NCBI GenBank assembly: GCA_013203665.1
Contig: JABMPU010000088.1
Coordinates: 1-59,517 of the forward strand
From: Armatimonadota bacterium
GTDB lineage: Bacteria > Cloacimonadota > Cloacimonadia > Cloacimonadales > TCS61
Reading direction: 5' to 3'
DNA length: 59,517 nucleotides
This document shows positions 45,572-55,168 of this stretch, in pieces. Position 1 is the first letter of the stretch. The number at the start of each line of letters is the position of its first letter. Made by a program: the position numbers and the translations under genes. Under the pieces are notes generated by a model that was not told where the DNA came from, did not search any database, and saw only the letters and a program-made list of their open reading frames with translations.

Positions 45572-46654
45572 TTAGCTTAACGAATCATAAATTCGCAGGT
45601 ATGATTCATATCTTTTTTGTGGTATTGAACCATTTCCAACTGCTTCCTTCACTGCACAGATCGTTTCGTGTGTATGTGTACAATTCGGATATTTACAATC
45701 TGAATATATTTTGGAAAATCCGGGAAATAATCTTGCTAATTTCGTTTGATTTTCCCGATTCAAACCAAAAGTTCTTATTCCCGGAGTATCAACTAGGTAA
45801 CCGCCAAAATCCCAGGCAATCAGCCTACTGTTAGTTGTTGTGTGAATTCCTTTGCGAGTAGAATCGCTTATTTCTGAAACCTTCAAATTTAAGCCCGGCT
45901 GCAATAAATTTATCAAAGTCGATTTGCCGGTTCCGGAGTGACCTGAAAAAACTGTTTCTTTGTTTTTTAAAACATTCTTCAACTCATCAATTCCTTCACC
46001 TGTTTTTGCAGATGTAAAAATAATCTTATACCCATTCTCTGAATAGAACTCACATTTCTTTCTCACTTCTTCAATCTCATCTGCCAAATCAATTTTATTG
46101 ATGCAAATTATCGGAACAATCTCAAAAACTTCCGCAGCACAGATATATCTATCTATCAAACCAAATTTCAAATCCGGTTCATGAACTGATGTGATAATAA
46201 TAACCTGGTCTATATTCGCTGCAATTATTATTTTTCTTTGAAAATTTTCCTCAAAATACCTGGAAAGAGCATTTTTTCGTGGCAAGATTTCTTCTATCCG
46301 GGGAGCTTCGTTTAAGTCAACATTAGAAAAATCCACCCACACATAATCGCCTACCGCCACAAGTGAGCGCGACTCAAAATTTACCTGTTTTAGCCTTCCG
46401 CTCAATTGACATATCATTTGTAACTTTCCTATTTGAACATTGCATTTGTAATTGGTTTTTATTTCTAAGATTCTACCTCTTTTAAGTTTTAATCCTGATT
46501 TTTGGCTAATTGCTCCCTTCTCAATACTTTTTTTCTCAGCTCTTTTTTCCTCGATTATTTCTTCTTCTTCAAATCTTTCCAGGTCATTAATTTCAAGATT
46601 TGTTATCTTTATATTCTTTCTTATGAATTTTTTTTTATCCTTCTTTTTTTTCAT
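45572..46654 (-). CDS. rsgA: Ribosome small-subunit GTPase RsgA
   Basis: RsgA is a circularly permuted GTPase that helps mature the 30S subunit. The order is permuted as expected: NKIDLAD (G4) first, then GHSGTGKSTLINLL (G1) and VDTPGIRTFG (G3). An OB-fold precedes it, and a zinc motif C-x5-C-x-H-x5-C (CKYPNCTHTHETICAV) ends it. The first 60 residues form an unusual highly charged lysine/glutamate extension not needed for the fold. It lies 14 bp upstream of nadK. Confidence 0.95.
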   Translation of the reverse strand: MKKKKDKKKFIRKNIKITNLEINDLERFEEEEIIEEKRAEKKSIEKGAISQKSGLKLKRGRILEIKTNYKCNVQIGKLQMICQLSGRLKQVNFESRSLVAVGDYVWVDFSNVDLNEAPRIEEILPRKNALSRYFEENFQRKIIIAANIDQVIIITSVHEPDLKFGLIDRYICAAEVFEIVPIICINKIDLADEIEEVRKKCEFYSENGYKIIFTSAKTGEGIDELKNVLKNKETVFSGHSGTGKSTLINLLQPGLNLKVSEISDSTRKGIHTTTNSRLIAWDFGGYLVDTPGIRTFGLNRENQTKLARLFPGFSKIYSDCKYPNCTHTHETICAVKEAVGNGSIPQKRYESYLRIYDSLS

Positions 46655-46656
46655 TA

Positions 46657-47427
46657 TTACTTTTTATCTGATATTATATTTTTTAATGCAGTTTCAATTT
46701 TTGTTATATCCACAATTGTATTGATACAAGGTCCTTCAGGTCGCTCATTAAGAACACCATAAACCGGAATAGGAAATACATCCTGCAAACCATCCACCAA
46801 ATCTCGCTGGCAAGCAACAGCAATGATAAATTTTGGTTTATGCTTGATAATTATTCTTCGGGCAAGAGTTCCGCCTGTAGCAATGGCAATTTTCACATTA
46901 TACCTTTTGGCGAGTTTTATCAATTCGGAAATATTGCATTTCCCGCAACCTGCACAATTATTAATATCAACCGTAATCCTTAAATCACATTCCGTACTTT
47001 GCAAACAATGGGGAAGAAGAATAAATATTTCTTTCGCTTTGAACTTCTTATTTATTGTTTTCATCAGAGCATTATTCACATGAACATAAGATTCGCGGAG
47101 TTTATCTTTTGAAATTCCGATGATCCTTCCAAAAAAGATTGTTACAGGAAAAAGAACTCGATTGAAAGCTACAACCGCAAAACGTGCAATCAGAAAATAC
47201 TTTTCTAAAAAACAGGTAAGATAAACCAGAACTGTTCCTAAAATCAGGACAATGTAAAAAATGCGAAGTGCTGTTAAAGAAATTTCTGCCAGAAGTTTAT
47301 TGATTTCATGCAGACGGGGAGATACAAACCACCATAAAAGAGTCGTAATAACCATCATCAAAAGTAATGTAACTGTGGCTAAACCCAAAAAAAGATTTTT
47401 TCCCTTTGTGTTAATTTCAAAATCCAT
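46657..47427 (-). CDS. DUF116-family protein
   Basis: A 256-residue protein with two or three N-terminal membrane helices and a DUF116 domain: LLPHCLQSTECDLRIT, NCAGCGKCNISEL, IATGGTLARRII, AVACQRDLVDGL and GPCINTIVDI. The cysteines could bind a metal or cluster. I chose ATG 47427, which overlaps the fmt stop by 11 bp, over an upstream frame start at 47475. It precedes rsgA by 2 bp. The function is not known; neighbours on the same transcript concern translation start. Confidence 0.82.
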   Translation of the reverse strand: MDFEINTKGKNLFLGLATVTLLLMMVITTLLWWFVSPRLHEINKLLAEISLTALRIFYIVLILGTVLVYLTCFLEKYFLIARFAVVAFNRVLFPVTIFFGRIIGISKDKLRESYVHVNNALMKTINKKFKAKEIFILLPHCLQSTECDLRITVDINNCAGCGKCNISELIKLAKRYNVKIAIATGGTLARRIIIKHKPKFIIAVACQRDLVDGLQDVFPIPVYGVLNERPEGPCINTIVDITKIETALKNIISDKK

Positions 47428-48367
47428 TTTCGAATTTATCTCCAATTCCCAATCTGGCGCCAAGATTAAAAGCAAACGAATTCATTATCTTTTTTCCTGC
47501 CGGCTGTACTCTTTTTATTAAAATATCATAATCCATTGTTGCCACAACCAGACCAATATTTTTTATGAGTTCCTTTATTGTTCCGGGTCTATTTTCAGTC
47601 TTAGTTTTAAGAATCTCAGTTTCGATTATTTTGATTCTTTTACCACTAATAGAAGCAACTGCTCCTGGTTTTTCTGCCAATCCGCGAACTTTGCTGTGAA
47701 TGCTTTTGGCCGGATTATGCCAATCAATAATCAGGTCTTCCTTCATTATTTTTTGAGTTAATGTTGCTTTATTCTCATCTTGTTTTTTCTGCTTTATTTC
47801 ACCTTTTTCAAATCTTTCCAGAACTTGCAGAATATCTTCAGCGCCCTCTTTTGAAAGTCTTTTATAAAGCTCTGTATAACATTCATTTTCTTTTATTTTA
47901 ACTTCTCTTTGAAATAGAATCGGACCTGCATCCATTTTAGCAACAATCTTAATAACTGTGTTTCCTGTAACTTTTTCATCATTAAAAAGCGCATAACTTA
48001 TGGGAGATGAACCTCTGTATTTGGGAAGTAAAGAAGGATGAAGATTTATACATCCAAACCCGGGAAGTTTCCTTATTTCTTTCTTTAGAAAACCTCCGTA
48101 AGCTACAGCAATAATAATATCAGGTTTTATGTCGTTCAGATAATTAATAACTTCGGAATCATTTACATCTTCCGGTTGAATTAGAGGAATATTCAATTCT
48201 TCAGCTTTTACTTTTATCTGCGGAGGAGAAAGTTTCCTGTTCCGTCCTTTTGGTTTATCCGGTTGTGTGATGCATAAAACAGGTTTAAATTTTGTGAATG
48301 AAAGAAGCTCTAAACAAGGAACAGCAAAACTGGGAGTTCCCATAAAAACAATATTCTTCAATTCCAT
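47417..48367 (-). CDS. fmt: Methionyl-tRNA formyltransferase
   Basis: Fmt formylates initiator Met-tRNA. The 316 residues have the N-terminal IVFMGTPSFAVPCLELL, the catalytic loop NLHPSLLPKYRGSSPI with the N-x-H motif, and a C-terminal OB-like domain. ATG 48367 is preferred over TTG 48388. It follows def by 30 bp, the usual fmt-def pairing in translation start. Confidence 0.95.
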   Translation of the reverse strand: MELKNIVFMGTPSFAVPCLELLSFTKFKPVLCITQPDKPKGRNRKLSPPQIKVKAEELNIPLIQPEDVNDSEVINYLNDIKPDIIIAVAYGGFLKKEIRKLPGFGCINLHPSLLPKYRGSSPISYALFNDEKVTGNTVIKIVAKMDAGPILFQREVKIKENECYTELYKRLSKEGAEDILQVLERFEKGEIKQKKQDENKATLTQKIMKEDLIIDWHNPAKSIHSKVRGLAEKPGAVASISGKRIKIIETEILKTKTENRPGTIKELIKNIGLVVATMDYDILIKRVQPAGKKIMNSFAFNLGARLGIGDKFENGF

Positions 48368-48397
48368 CTTATTCTGCGTTAGTTCCAAAATATATGC

Positions 48398-48958
48398 TTA
48401 ATTGAGCTTTTCATTTCTCAGATTTATTCCGTTTTCATCGGTTGTACTTTCCAATTCCCTGATCTTCCTTTTTAAAAATACTTTCTTTAATTTGGGAACT
48501 CTATCAACAAACAAAATTCCTTCCAAATGGTCGTATTCATGTTGTAATGAAGTTGCGAACAAACCGTCTGCAGAATATTGTCTTAATTCTCCATTTTCAT
48601 CCAATGCTTCGATCACAACCCGCTCTGCACGAATTACTTTTTCAAATATTCTGGGAATACTAAGACATCCTTCTTCAGACGTTGTTTCACCCTCAAATTC
48701 GAGAAATTTCGGATTTATAAGAACGCGTGGATTTTTACGATTATCTCTATACCAATAAGGATCGGATATAATTATTCTTAATGATCTCCCAACCTGTGGA
48801 GCTGCCAATCCGACTCCATCTTTCTCATATAAAGTTATTTTGAGGTCTGCAATTAATTGTCTTATTTCATCGGTTATCTCAGTTACAGGTTTTGCAACTT
48901 GCCGAAGAATTTTATCTCCAATTATCCTAACTGGAAGTAATTTGCCCCTTTTTTTCAT
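48398..48958 (-). CDS. def: Peptide deformylase
   Basis: Def removes the formyl group from new proteins. The 186-residue metalloenzyme has all three motifs: GVGLAAPQVG, EEGCLSIP, and QHEYDHLEGILFVDR (the His-Glu-x-x-His metal site). It overlaps yajC by 32 bp and precedes fmt. Confidence 0.97.
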   Translation of the reverse strand: MKKRGKLLPVRIIGDKILRQVAKPVTEITDEIRQLIADLKITLYEKDGVGLAAPQVGRSLRIIISDPYWYRDNRKNPRVLINPKFLEFEGETTSEEGCLSIPRIFEKVIRAERVVIEALDENGELRQYSADGLFATSLQHEYDHLEGILFVDRVPKLKKVFLKRKIRELESTTDENGINLRNEKLN

Positions 48959-49280
48959 CTTTGATAATTCCTACAATAGCATTTCTCTGAAATTCGATTT
49001 TTGTATTGGTTGTCTCATCTACTCTTACAACCACAATATTCTTTTCTTTTTTTATGTTCACCACTTTCCCGATAATTCCGCCATTTGTTATCACTGTATC
49101 ATGAACTTTGACATTATCGATCATATTTTGATGGTCTTTCTGTTTTTTCTTTTGCGGACGGATTATCAAAAAATAAAGAATCGCAAACATAAGAATAAAC
49201 GGGAAAAACTGAGCCAACATATTTGGTTTGGGTTGCGTGGCAGTCTCTGTTCCTGCCTGCATTAAAACATAATATAACAT
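48927..49280 (-). CDS. yajC: Sec translocase accessory protein YajC
   Basis: YajC associates with SecDF in the inner membrane. The 117 residues have one membrane helix (FFPFILMFAILYFLIIRPQ), then the RPQKKKQKDHQNMIDNVKVHDTVITNGGIIG signature and a charged tail. AAGGAG precedes the ATG. secD and secF are not next to it. Confidence 0.95.
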   Translation of the reverse strand: MLYYVLMQAGTETATQPKPNMLAQFFPFILMFAILYFLIIRPQKKKQKDHQNMIDNVKVHDTVITNGGIIGKVVNIKKEKNIVVVRVDETTNTKIEFQRNAIVGIIKDEKKGQITSS

Positions 49281-49309
49281 TTTTTATCTCTCCTTTTTTT
49301 TACAATATT

Positions 49310-49789
49310 CTATCTAACCACAACAAGTGGAAAAATTCTCACAATAATCTGTAAACAAATATTCGCATAAATTCCAGCCATCACATCATCTGCCAGCACT
49401 CCCCAGCCTTTGTGAAGTTTTTGTAACATATTTGCAGGTTCGGGCTTAATTATATCAAACAGGCGGAACAGGAAAAAAGCTCCGATTATAATATACATAT
49501 TTTTGGGAAGATACCAAACTGCAAAAAAGTATCCAAAAAATTCATCTAATATTATCTTGCCGCTGTCATGTCCCAATTCATCTTCTGCTTTAGAAATAAA
49601 TATTATTGAAATCAAACTCAGAACTATCAAACAGAAAAGAACTATTAAATTATTTTGGAGTCCGATAGACCAGATATCCGGCAAAAGAAAATAGACAATT
49701 GCAGCAACAGCAGAACCTGCAGTTCCAGGGGCAATCGGAAAATATCCGATCCCTAAAAGCGTTGAAATATAAATCGATAATTTTTTCAT
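49310..49789 (-). CDS. pgpA: Phosphatidylglycerophosphatase A
   Basis: PgpA dephosphorylates phosphatidylglycerophosphate to phosphatidylglycerol. The 159-residue multi-pass protein starts LGIGYFPIAPGTAGSAVAAI, has the acidic DELGHDSGKIILDEFFGY segment, and ends with GVLADDVMAGIYANI, all diagnostic. With pssA at 29410 it shows both major phospholipid branches in this window. The ribosome site is weak. Confidence 0.94.
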   Translation of the reverse strand: MKKLSIYISTLLGIGYFPIAPGTAGSAVAAIVYFLLPDIWSIGLQNNLIVLFCLIVLSLISIIFISKAEDELGHDSGKIILDEFFGYFFAVWYLPKNMYIIIGAFFLFRLFDIIKPEPANMLQKLHKGWGVLADDVMAGIYANICLQIIVRIFPLVVVR

Positions 49790-49823
49790 ACTATTTCATT
49801 CATTTCTTATTTTTAAATATTTT

Positions 49824-49990
49824 CTAACTCACCCTAATCCTCTCTTGTTCCGTCTAACGCAGCGACAAGAAAGAGAGGGAACTAAAGAAAAAAATATTTT
49901 TTTCTTTTATTTCTTCTTGCTTTTCTTATGTTCCTTCTCTTTGGAATATCTTTCGTATTATCATCAAAAAGAGAAGGACAGCAGGATGAG
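49824..49990. repeat. Long palindromic dispersed-type element
   Basis: Ends CTCACCCTAATCCTCTCTT (from about 49828) and, on the other strand, CTCATCCTGCTGTCCTTCTC (ending 49990) resemble each other in inverted order. Inside are two nested hairpins (CCTCTCTTGT with ACAAGAAAGAGAGG, and TCCTTCTCTTT with AAAAGAGAAGGA). No gene is present between 49790 and 49999. Shape and wording suit a scattered palindromic repeat; other copies cannot be checked here. Confidence 0.5.
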
Positions 49991-49999
49991 TTGCTTTTC

Positions 50000-51262
50000 T
50001 CATTCATCCAGAAAAATTTCAACATAAGTTTCCTTCATCAGTTCTTTCATCCAGTTTTCATAAAGTTCTGTCTCTTTTTTGGAAGTAACAAATTCTTTCA
50101 GATTTTCATATATCTCATCAAAATAAAACGATCTTTCCTCTACTTCTTTTATTTTTGTAAAAATATAGAAAACATCACCTTCTCTTATCACAGATGTATA
50201 TTTTCCATAATCTAAATTTTCCAAATATTCTTTGAACATTTCAGGATATTCTTCTTTGGTAAATTCTCCTATTATGCCCTCATTTGCAGCAGATGAATCA
50301 TCTTCGGAATATTCTGTTGCCAGGTTGGCAAAATCTTCTCCGCTATTTAGTTTTTCCAGGATATTATTCATCAAATTTTCTGCTGAAAATATATCATCTT
50401 CATTTATCTCTATTTTCTTAAGAATATGACGAACCCTGATTTCATCACCTTCTTTTTCTTCTAATTTTATGATATGAAAACCAAAACCTGTTTCCACAAC
50501 TTCACTGATCTCTCCCAATTGCAAAGAAAAAGCTACTTCTTCAAATGGTTTCACCATCATACCTTTGCCAAAGAAACCTAAATCTCCACCAGCACCTGCT
50601 GAAGGACAATCACTTTCTGTTTTGGCAAGTTCAGCAAAATCCTCGCCATCATCCAGCCTGTTCTTTATCTTATTAATCTCGATCAAAGCCTTCTCTTTTG
50701 TTTCTTCACTCGGTTTGATAGTTATCATTATCATACCGATTTGGTCCATTGCCGGTCGTGCTGGAATTTCATCGCTGTGCTGATTATAATAATCCTCAAT
50801 TTCACCTTCAGTGATATGAATTTTCTGCTTTATTTCCGATTGAATTATTTTTTCTTTTAAACGTTGTTCTATTATCATCTGAACGTAATAATCTTTTAGA
50901 TCAAGAATAGATAATCCTTGTTTTTTTAGTTCTTTTTTGAATTCAATTTCTGATGGAAACTGTGCAGAAATTCTTTTTATCTCTTTATCTGCAGTATTTC
51001 GTGCTTCATATTCATCAATTTCAAATTCCTCTTGTTTTGCCTTTTGAATAATTATTTTAGCTTCAATCATTTGATTAAGAATATCGTATTCGCTAATATC
51101 TTGGGTAAGAATTCCAGCAGTTTCAAGTTGCTGAATTCGCATATCCAGATCGCTTCGTAAAATTATATCCCTTCCAACTTTTGCCACGATTTTATCCACA
51201 ACCTCAGCATAAATAAATATAATGCAACCCATCAAAATCAGTATCAGAAAAACTCTTTTCAT
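50000..51262 (-). CDS. SurA-like periplasmic chaperone with two PpiC rotamase domains
   Basis: The 420-residue exported protein has a signal peptide (about 3-19), a SurA-type N-terminal region, and two parvulin PPIase domains: one around RPAMDQIGMIMITIKPSEETKE...GAGGDLGFFGKGMMVKPFEEVAF, the next around DEIRVRHILKKIEI. Outer-membrane protein folding is the expected role. A second PPIase gene follows upstream (51500), so two chaperones stand side by side. GGAG precedes the ATG. Confidence 0.93.
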   Translation of the reverse strand: MKRVFLILILMGCIIFIYAEVVDKIVAKVGRDIILRSDLDMRIQQLETAGILTQDISEYDILNQMIEAKIIIQKAKQEEFEIDEYEARNTADKEIKRISAQFPSEIEFKKELKKQGLSILDLKDYYVQMIIEQRLKEKIIQSEIKQKIHITEGEIEDYYNQHSDEIPARPAMDQIGMIMITIKPSEETKEKALIEINKIKNRLDDGEDFAELAKTESDCPSAGAGGDLGFFGKGMMVKPFEEVAFSLQLGEISEVVETGFGFHIIKLEEKEGDEIRVRHILKKIEINEDDIFSAENLMNNILEKLNSGEDFANLATEYSEDDSSAANEGIIGEFTKEEYPEMFKEYLENLDYGKYTSVIREGDVFYIFTKIKEVEERSFYFDEIYENLKEFVTSKKETELYENWMKELMKETYVEIFLDE

Positions 51263-51299
51263 CTTTTCTCCATATTACTCTTTTATTTTTTTTTAGCAA

Positions 51300-51490
51300 C
51301 GAACCCACCTTCGCTACGCTTCGGCGTGGCAGGCAAAACTAATAATAACAAACTTTTTTTATTTTATTAAACCGCGGAAAGCATAAAGAATGTAGAGATA
51401 ATATTCAATACTAAATATTAAATTTTCAGTGTCTTCGGTGTTTTCAGTGTTAAATTATTATCCGTGATTATCCATTCAATCCGTGTCATC
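51300..51490. repeat. Cluster of degenerate short repeats
   Basis: The gap 51263-51499 has no gene. It has a palindromic TTCGCTACGCTTCGGCGTGG motif near 51311, an AACCGCGGAAAG segment near 51370, CAGTGTCTTCGGTGTTTTCAGTGTT and then several CCGTG units in a row (ATCCGTGATTATCCATTC, ATCCGTGTCATCCGTG). The repeated 10-14-base units resemble short repeats seen near GxxExxY genes. They do not form a CRISPR array: no constant spacers. Confidence 0.4.
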
Positions 51491-51499
51491 CGTGTTCTA

Positions 51500-52303
51500 T
51501 CACTCTTTTATATATTCATAATTTACAATTATATCTGCATTCATTTTTAAATCTTCCACTAAATTCTCGAAAATTTCTTCTTTTTTATTTTGAATAACAA
51601 TTTCTCTGATTTCTTCTTTAACTTCAGAAAAATTCTTTTCCACTGCCATCAATCGAGTTTGAGTATAACGAACAATATGAAAGGCATTACCAATTTGAAC
51701 AGTTTTATATCTGCCTTTTATTAAATGAATTATCGTATTCCAAATAACTTCTCTTGCATTTTTTTTGGATATAAATCCTACAAAACCACCGGTTCTTCCA
51801 ATATCTTCTTCGGAATATTTTTTTGCTGCTTCATCAAAAGAAGTATCCTTTATTTCGTCCCTGATCATATCGAGTTTAGATTCATCTGTTATAAGAATTC
51901 TCTGTAATCTATATTCTTCAGATTTCTTCAGAAATTTACTTTTATGAAGCTTATAATAATTAAAAAGCTCGTCTTCAGAAACCATTAAATCTGAAAATCT
52001 TTGAGCAATCAGAGCATTGGATTTGATATTCATTTCAGCAGATTTTATTTTAGATTTGATCTCCGGAATTTCCGATATTTTTAATTTATCTGCTTCCTGA
52101 GATAATAAAGTCAATTGAATCCAATCCTGAATATATTCCTGCTTTTCTTCAATCTTCATATTTTTCCAATCATTTTCCTGGAAGTTGCATTCAAAATCTT
52201 CCAAAAGAAGCTTGTTATTATCTACCTGTGCAATAATTTTTTCTTCCTTTTTTGCACACGAAAATATCATAATAAAAAATATTAAAAATGTTATTACCTT
52301 CAT
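51500..52303 (-). CDS. PpiC-type peptidyl-prolyl isomerase lipoprotein
   Basis: The 267 residues have a lipoprotein signal ending FIMIFSC, a helical chaperone region, and one parvulin domain (YRLQRILITDESKLDM...EDIGRTGGFVGFISKKNAR). It resembles PrsA-type foldases attached to a membrane. It lies upstream of the SurA-like gene across a repeat-filled 237-bp gap and 21 bp after the DNRLRE-like lipoprotein gene. Confidence 0.9.
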   Translation of the reverse strand: MKVITFLIFFIMIFSCAKKEEKIIAQVDNNKLLLEDFECNFQENDWKNMKIEEKQEYIQDWIQLTLLSQEADKLKISEIPEIKSKIKSAEMNIKSNALIAQRFSDLMVSEDELFNYYKLHKSKFLKKSEEYRLQRILITDESKLDMIRDEIKDTSFDEAAKKYSEEDIGRTGGFVGFISKKNAREVIWNTIIHLIKGRYKTVQIGNAFHIVRYTQTRLMAVEKNFSEVKEEIREIVIQNKKEEIFENLVEDLKMNADIIVNYEYIKE

Positions 52304-52324
52304 TTTAACCTCGCAAAATAAAAT

Positions 52325-53587
52325 TTAATCCTCAAAAATTGGTGGAGTATAAATTATTCTTAATTTAGGCTCTTTCCCCTCATCGAATTTAGTACCAAAA
52401 TCTATGAAACTGAAATCCTTGTTTTCTTTGGTTGATTTTATAAGAATACCATTATTTTCATTTTCTCCTGAAGTGATTCCCTGAACTATTTTGGTGATAT
52501 CAATAACAAATACTGAATCAGAAGAACTTCCGGATGAATTAATTGTGCCATAAATATATTCATAATCTTCATCATAAGAAAAAGGAACTTGCGGCTCCTC
52601 GTTGGTTACAAGATACGGAAATAAAGTAAAACTCGTTTCCAATGGATATGTAAATTCCGTAGAATCTTTTACGCTTAAAATAAGTTCAGCTTTGTTTATG
52701 GTCATCATTGTGTAATCATAAGGAATCTCAATTCCGGAGCTATCAGCATTTATAAAAACAGAATCTGAAATATTAAAATTCAAATACATTTTTATTGGTT
52801 GAATATTGGAAATAATCAATTCATTTTCAAAAGTTAAAAAATCTTCGTTTGTTCCATCTTTTTTCAGATACATAAATGTATCATAAGTTGCAGTATTAGA
52901 AAAAGTTCTGCTAGTATCACCTTCTGCTGGAGTATAATCAAAACTAAGTAATGAACCTGTTCCGGACTCTCTTGATTTAATTTCTATAAAACGATTTTCA
53001 TCGTCCGAACTGCCGGAATAAATAATTAAGCCAAAATCATAAATAAGAGAATCGATCACAAAATATGACCTGCTGACTTCTGAATAAAATTTTTCAATTG
53101 GAATTTCGATATTCAGACTGTCGGTTTGCTCTACATCAAACGTGAAATCCAGGCTTTCAAAGAATTCATCTTCCCAATCTGTGGAATCTGTAGCAGCTTT
53201 CCAGGTAACGTAAGATTCTATCCATTCCTGTTTAAGCTTTCCAAACTCTAAACTTTCAAAGTTCAATGAATTTTCCAGCCATAATGTTAGAGTTATATTT
53301 TCCGAATCAAATTGATAAACTGTATCCGGTAAACTTGTGAATTTTATTAAACTTTTTGCTTCATTGTTTTCATATGTTCCTACAACCAGTTTTGAATTAC
53401 CAATATAATTTCTGCAACTATCTTCAAAACTATAAAAATTTCCAAAACAGGTTGTATCTGAAATAATCATCTCTATTGGTTCATTATCTACATCCGGTAC
53501 TCCAACGGTATTTTTCTTTTGAGTACATCCCATAATTATCAAAATAAATATCAGGATAAATATCATTGCCTTTGAAATTCTATACAT
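52325..53587 (-). CDS. Lipoprotein with DNRLRE-like beta-sandwich domain
   Basis: The 420-residue lipoprotein has a signal ending IIMGC. The mature protein is all-beta with the DNRLRE-type features: a LVVGTYENNEAKSLIKF opening, and WIESYVTWKAATDSTDW, the usual Trp-x-Glu-x-x-Val-Thr-Trp motif. Such domains are found on bacterial surface proteins. The specific role is unknown. AAGGAG precedes the ATG. With the two PPIase genes downstream it forms a cell-envelope group. Confidence 0.8.
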   Translation of the reverse strand: MYRISKAMIFILIFILIIMGCTQKKNTVGVPDVDNEPIEMIISDTTCFGNFYSFEDSCRNYIGNSKLVVGTYENNEAKSLIKFTSLPDTVYQFDSENITLTLWLENSLNFESLEFGKLKQEWIESYVTWKAATDSTDWEDEFFESLDFTFDVEQTDSLNIEIPIEKFYSEVSRSYFVIDSLIYDFGLIIYSGSSDDENRFIEIKSRESGTGSLLSFDYTPAEGDTSRTFSNTATYDTFMYLKKDGTNEDFLTFENELIISNIQPIKMYLNFNISDSVFINADSSGIEIPYDYTMMTINKAELILSVKDSTEFTYPLETSFTLFPYLVTNEEPQVPFSYDEDYEYIYGTINSSGSSSDSVFVIDITKIVQGITSGENENNGILIKSTKENKDFSFIDFGTKFDEGKEPKLRIIYTPPIFED

Positions 53588-53830
53588 TAAATCTCCTTAT
53601 TTTATATTTAAGAAATTAGTAGTTTTAGTAGGAGTTGTGAATATGAGGATAAACTCAAAACTTTGTTCATATTTCATTATTTCCAATTAAATTAACCATT
53701 TCTAATTTTAGTTGATAACTTGTTTATAAATTTTTATAAGTTCCGAGTTATCCACAAAAATAATTTTCCTTTTTTTCGAATTTAATTTATTTACATTTAT
53801 TAACATAATATCGTGTGCATATGTGAGCAA
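53588..53830. other. Possible second oriC segment downstream of dnaA
   Basis: This 243-bp A+T-rich gap has one perfect DnaA box TTATCCACA at 53748-53756 and AT-rich tracts on both sides. No coding frame is seen. Bipartite origins flank dnaA in several bacteria. Confidence 0.4.
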
Positions 53831-55168
53831 CTATCTTTTTATTTCCTTAATTAATTTTTCAATTTGAATTCTGAGTCCATTATCTTTTTTAAATTTTTCT
53901 TCGATTGTTTTTTTGGCGTGCAAAACTGTAGTATGATCTTTTCTTTTGTAATACTGTGCTATTTCTTTGAGGGATAACTGTGTAATTAACAGGTTGGAAA
54001 GATACATTGCAATCTGGCGAGGGAAGGAAATATTACTTTTGCGTGTTTTATCAAAAATCATCGCTGGAGTTATATTGTAAGCTTCACATACTTTCTGCAT
54101 AATTTTTTCAAGGTTCACATCTCTGATTTTATCTGAAATCATATCTATCAGTATTTCACTGGCAATATCAACTGTAATGTTTTCAGTATCGATATTATTG
54201 TAGGATGCATACGCTAAAATTCGTATTAGGGAACCTTCTAAAGCTCGCACATTACTATAAATATGTTCTGCAATAAAATCCATTACATCATCACTTAAAC
54301 TGATGTCTTCTGCTTCTGCTTTTTTCTTCAGGATGGCAACTCTCGTTTCAAAATCAGGGCTTTTCAAATCTGCCAAAAGTCCCCACTCAAATCTGGTTAC
54401 AAGTCTTTTTTCCAAATCCGGAATATCTTTTGGAGGACGATCACTGGTCAGGACAATTTGTTTTTTCTTCTCATAAAGAGCATTAAAAGTATGAAAAAAT
54501 TCTTCCTGTGTTCCCTCTTTTTTTGATAAGAAATGAATGTCATCTATCAAGAGCACATCAAAATTTCTGAATTTATTTCTGAAAGCAGGCATCGAATTAT
54601 TACGTATTGCATTTATCATCTCATTTGTAAATTCTTCGGTTGAGATATAAAAAACATTTTTACTTTCTAATTCCTGTCTCACAAAATTACCAATTGCCTG
54701 CATCAAATGAGTTTTACCCATACCGGATTCACCATAAAGAAAGAGAGGATTATAAGTGTTTCCTGGAGATTCTGCAACTGCCATAGAAGCTGAATGAGCG
54801 AATTTATTATTTGCTCCGATCACAAATTCTTCGAAACTATATTTTGGATTCAGCAATGTTTGAAAATTAGTTATTACTTTTGAAAAAGAAGGTGTTAAAT
54901 CATCTTTTCTTGTTATTTTAGGATGGAACACAGTAAATTTTGTGAAATATTTTTTATTGAATAAATTGAAGCAAATTTCAGATACTAAACCACTATAATT
55001 TTTATTCAAGTAATCTGCAATAAATTTTGTAGGCACCTTTACAGTGAGTTGATTTTCAGATTGTTCAACAAGCGAAGTTTCTTTGAACCAGGTATTAAAT
55101 CCTTGCTCGCTGATATTATTTTGCAGTGTATCTAAAACTCTATTCCAAATACTTTCAAAATCATTCAT
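53831..55168 (-). CDS. dnaA: Chromosomal replication initiator DnaA
   Basis: DnaA opens oriC and loads the helicase. The 445 residues show domain I, the AAA+ core with Walker A GESGMGKTHLMQAI and Walker B VLLIDDIHFLSKKEG, and the C-terminal DNA-binding domain ending YYKRKDHTTVLHAKKTI, the DnaA signature. ATG 55168 is preferred over TTG 55174 because AAGGA lies seven bases ahead of it. Confidence 0.98.
   Translation of the reverse strand: MNDFESIWNRVLDTLQNNISEQGFNTWFKETSLVEQSENQLTVKVPTKFIADYLNKNYSGLVSEICFNLFNKKYFTKFTVFHPKITRKDDLTPSFSKVITNFQTLLNPKYSFEEFVIGANNKFAHSASMAVAESPGNTYNPLFLYGESGMGKTHLMQAIGNFVRQELESKNVFYISTEEFTNEMINAIRNNSMPAFRNKFRNFDVLLIDDIHFLSKKEGTQEEFFHTFNALYEKKKQIVLTSDRPPKDIPDLEKRLVTRFEWGLLADLKSPDFETRVAILKKKAEAEDISLSDDVMDFIAEHIYSNVRALEGSLIRILAYASYNNIDTENITVDIASEILIDMISDKIRDVNLEKIMQKVCEAYNITPAMIFDKTRKSNISFPRQIAMYLSNLLITQLSLKEIAQYYKRKDHTTVLHAKKTIEEKFKKDNGLRIQIEKLIKEIKR

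Noticed and set aside
51430-51490. CRISPR-like array of CCGTG repeats
   Set aside because: Units are short, degenerate and adjacent, with no constant-length spacers and no cas genes in the window.
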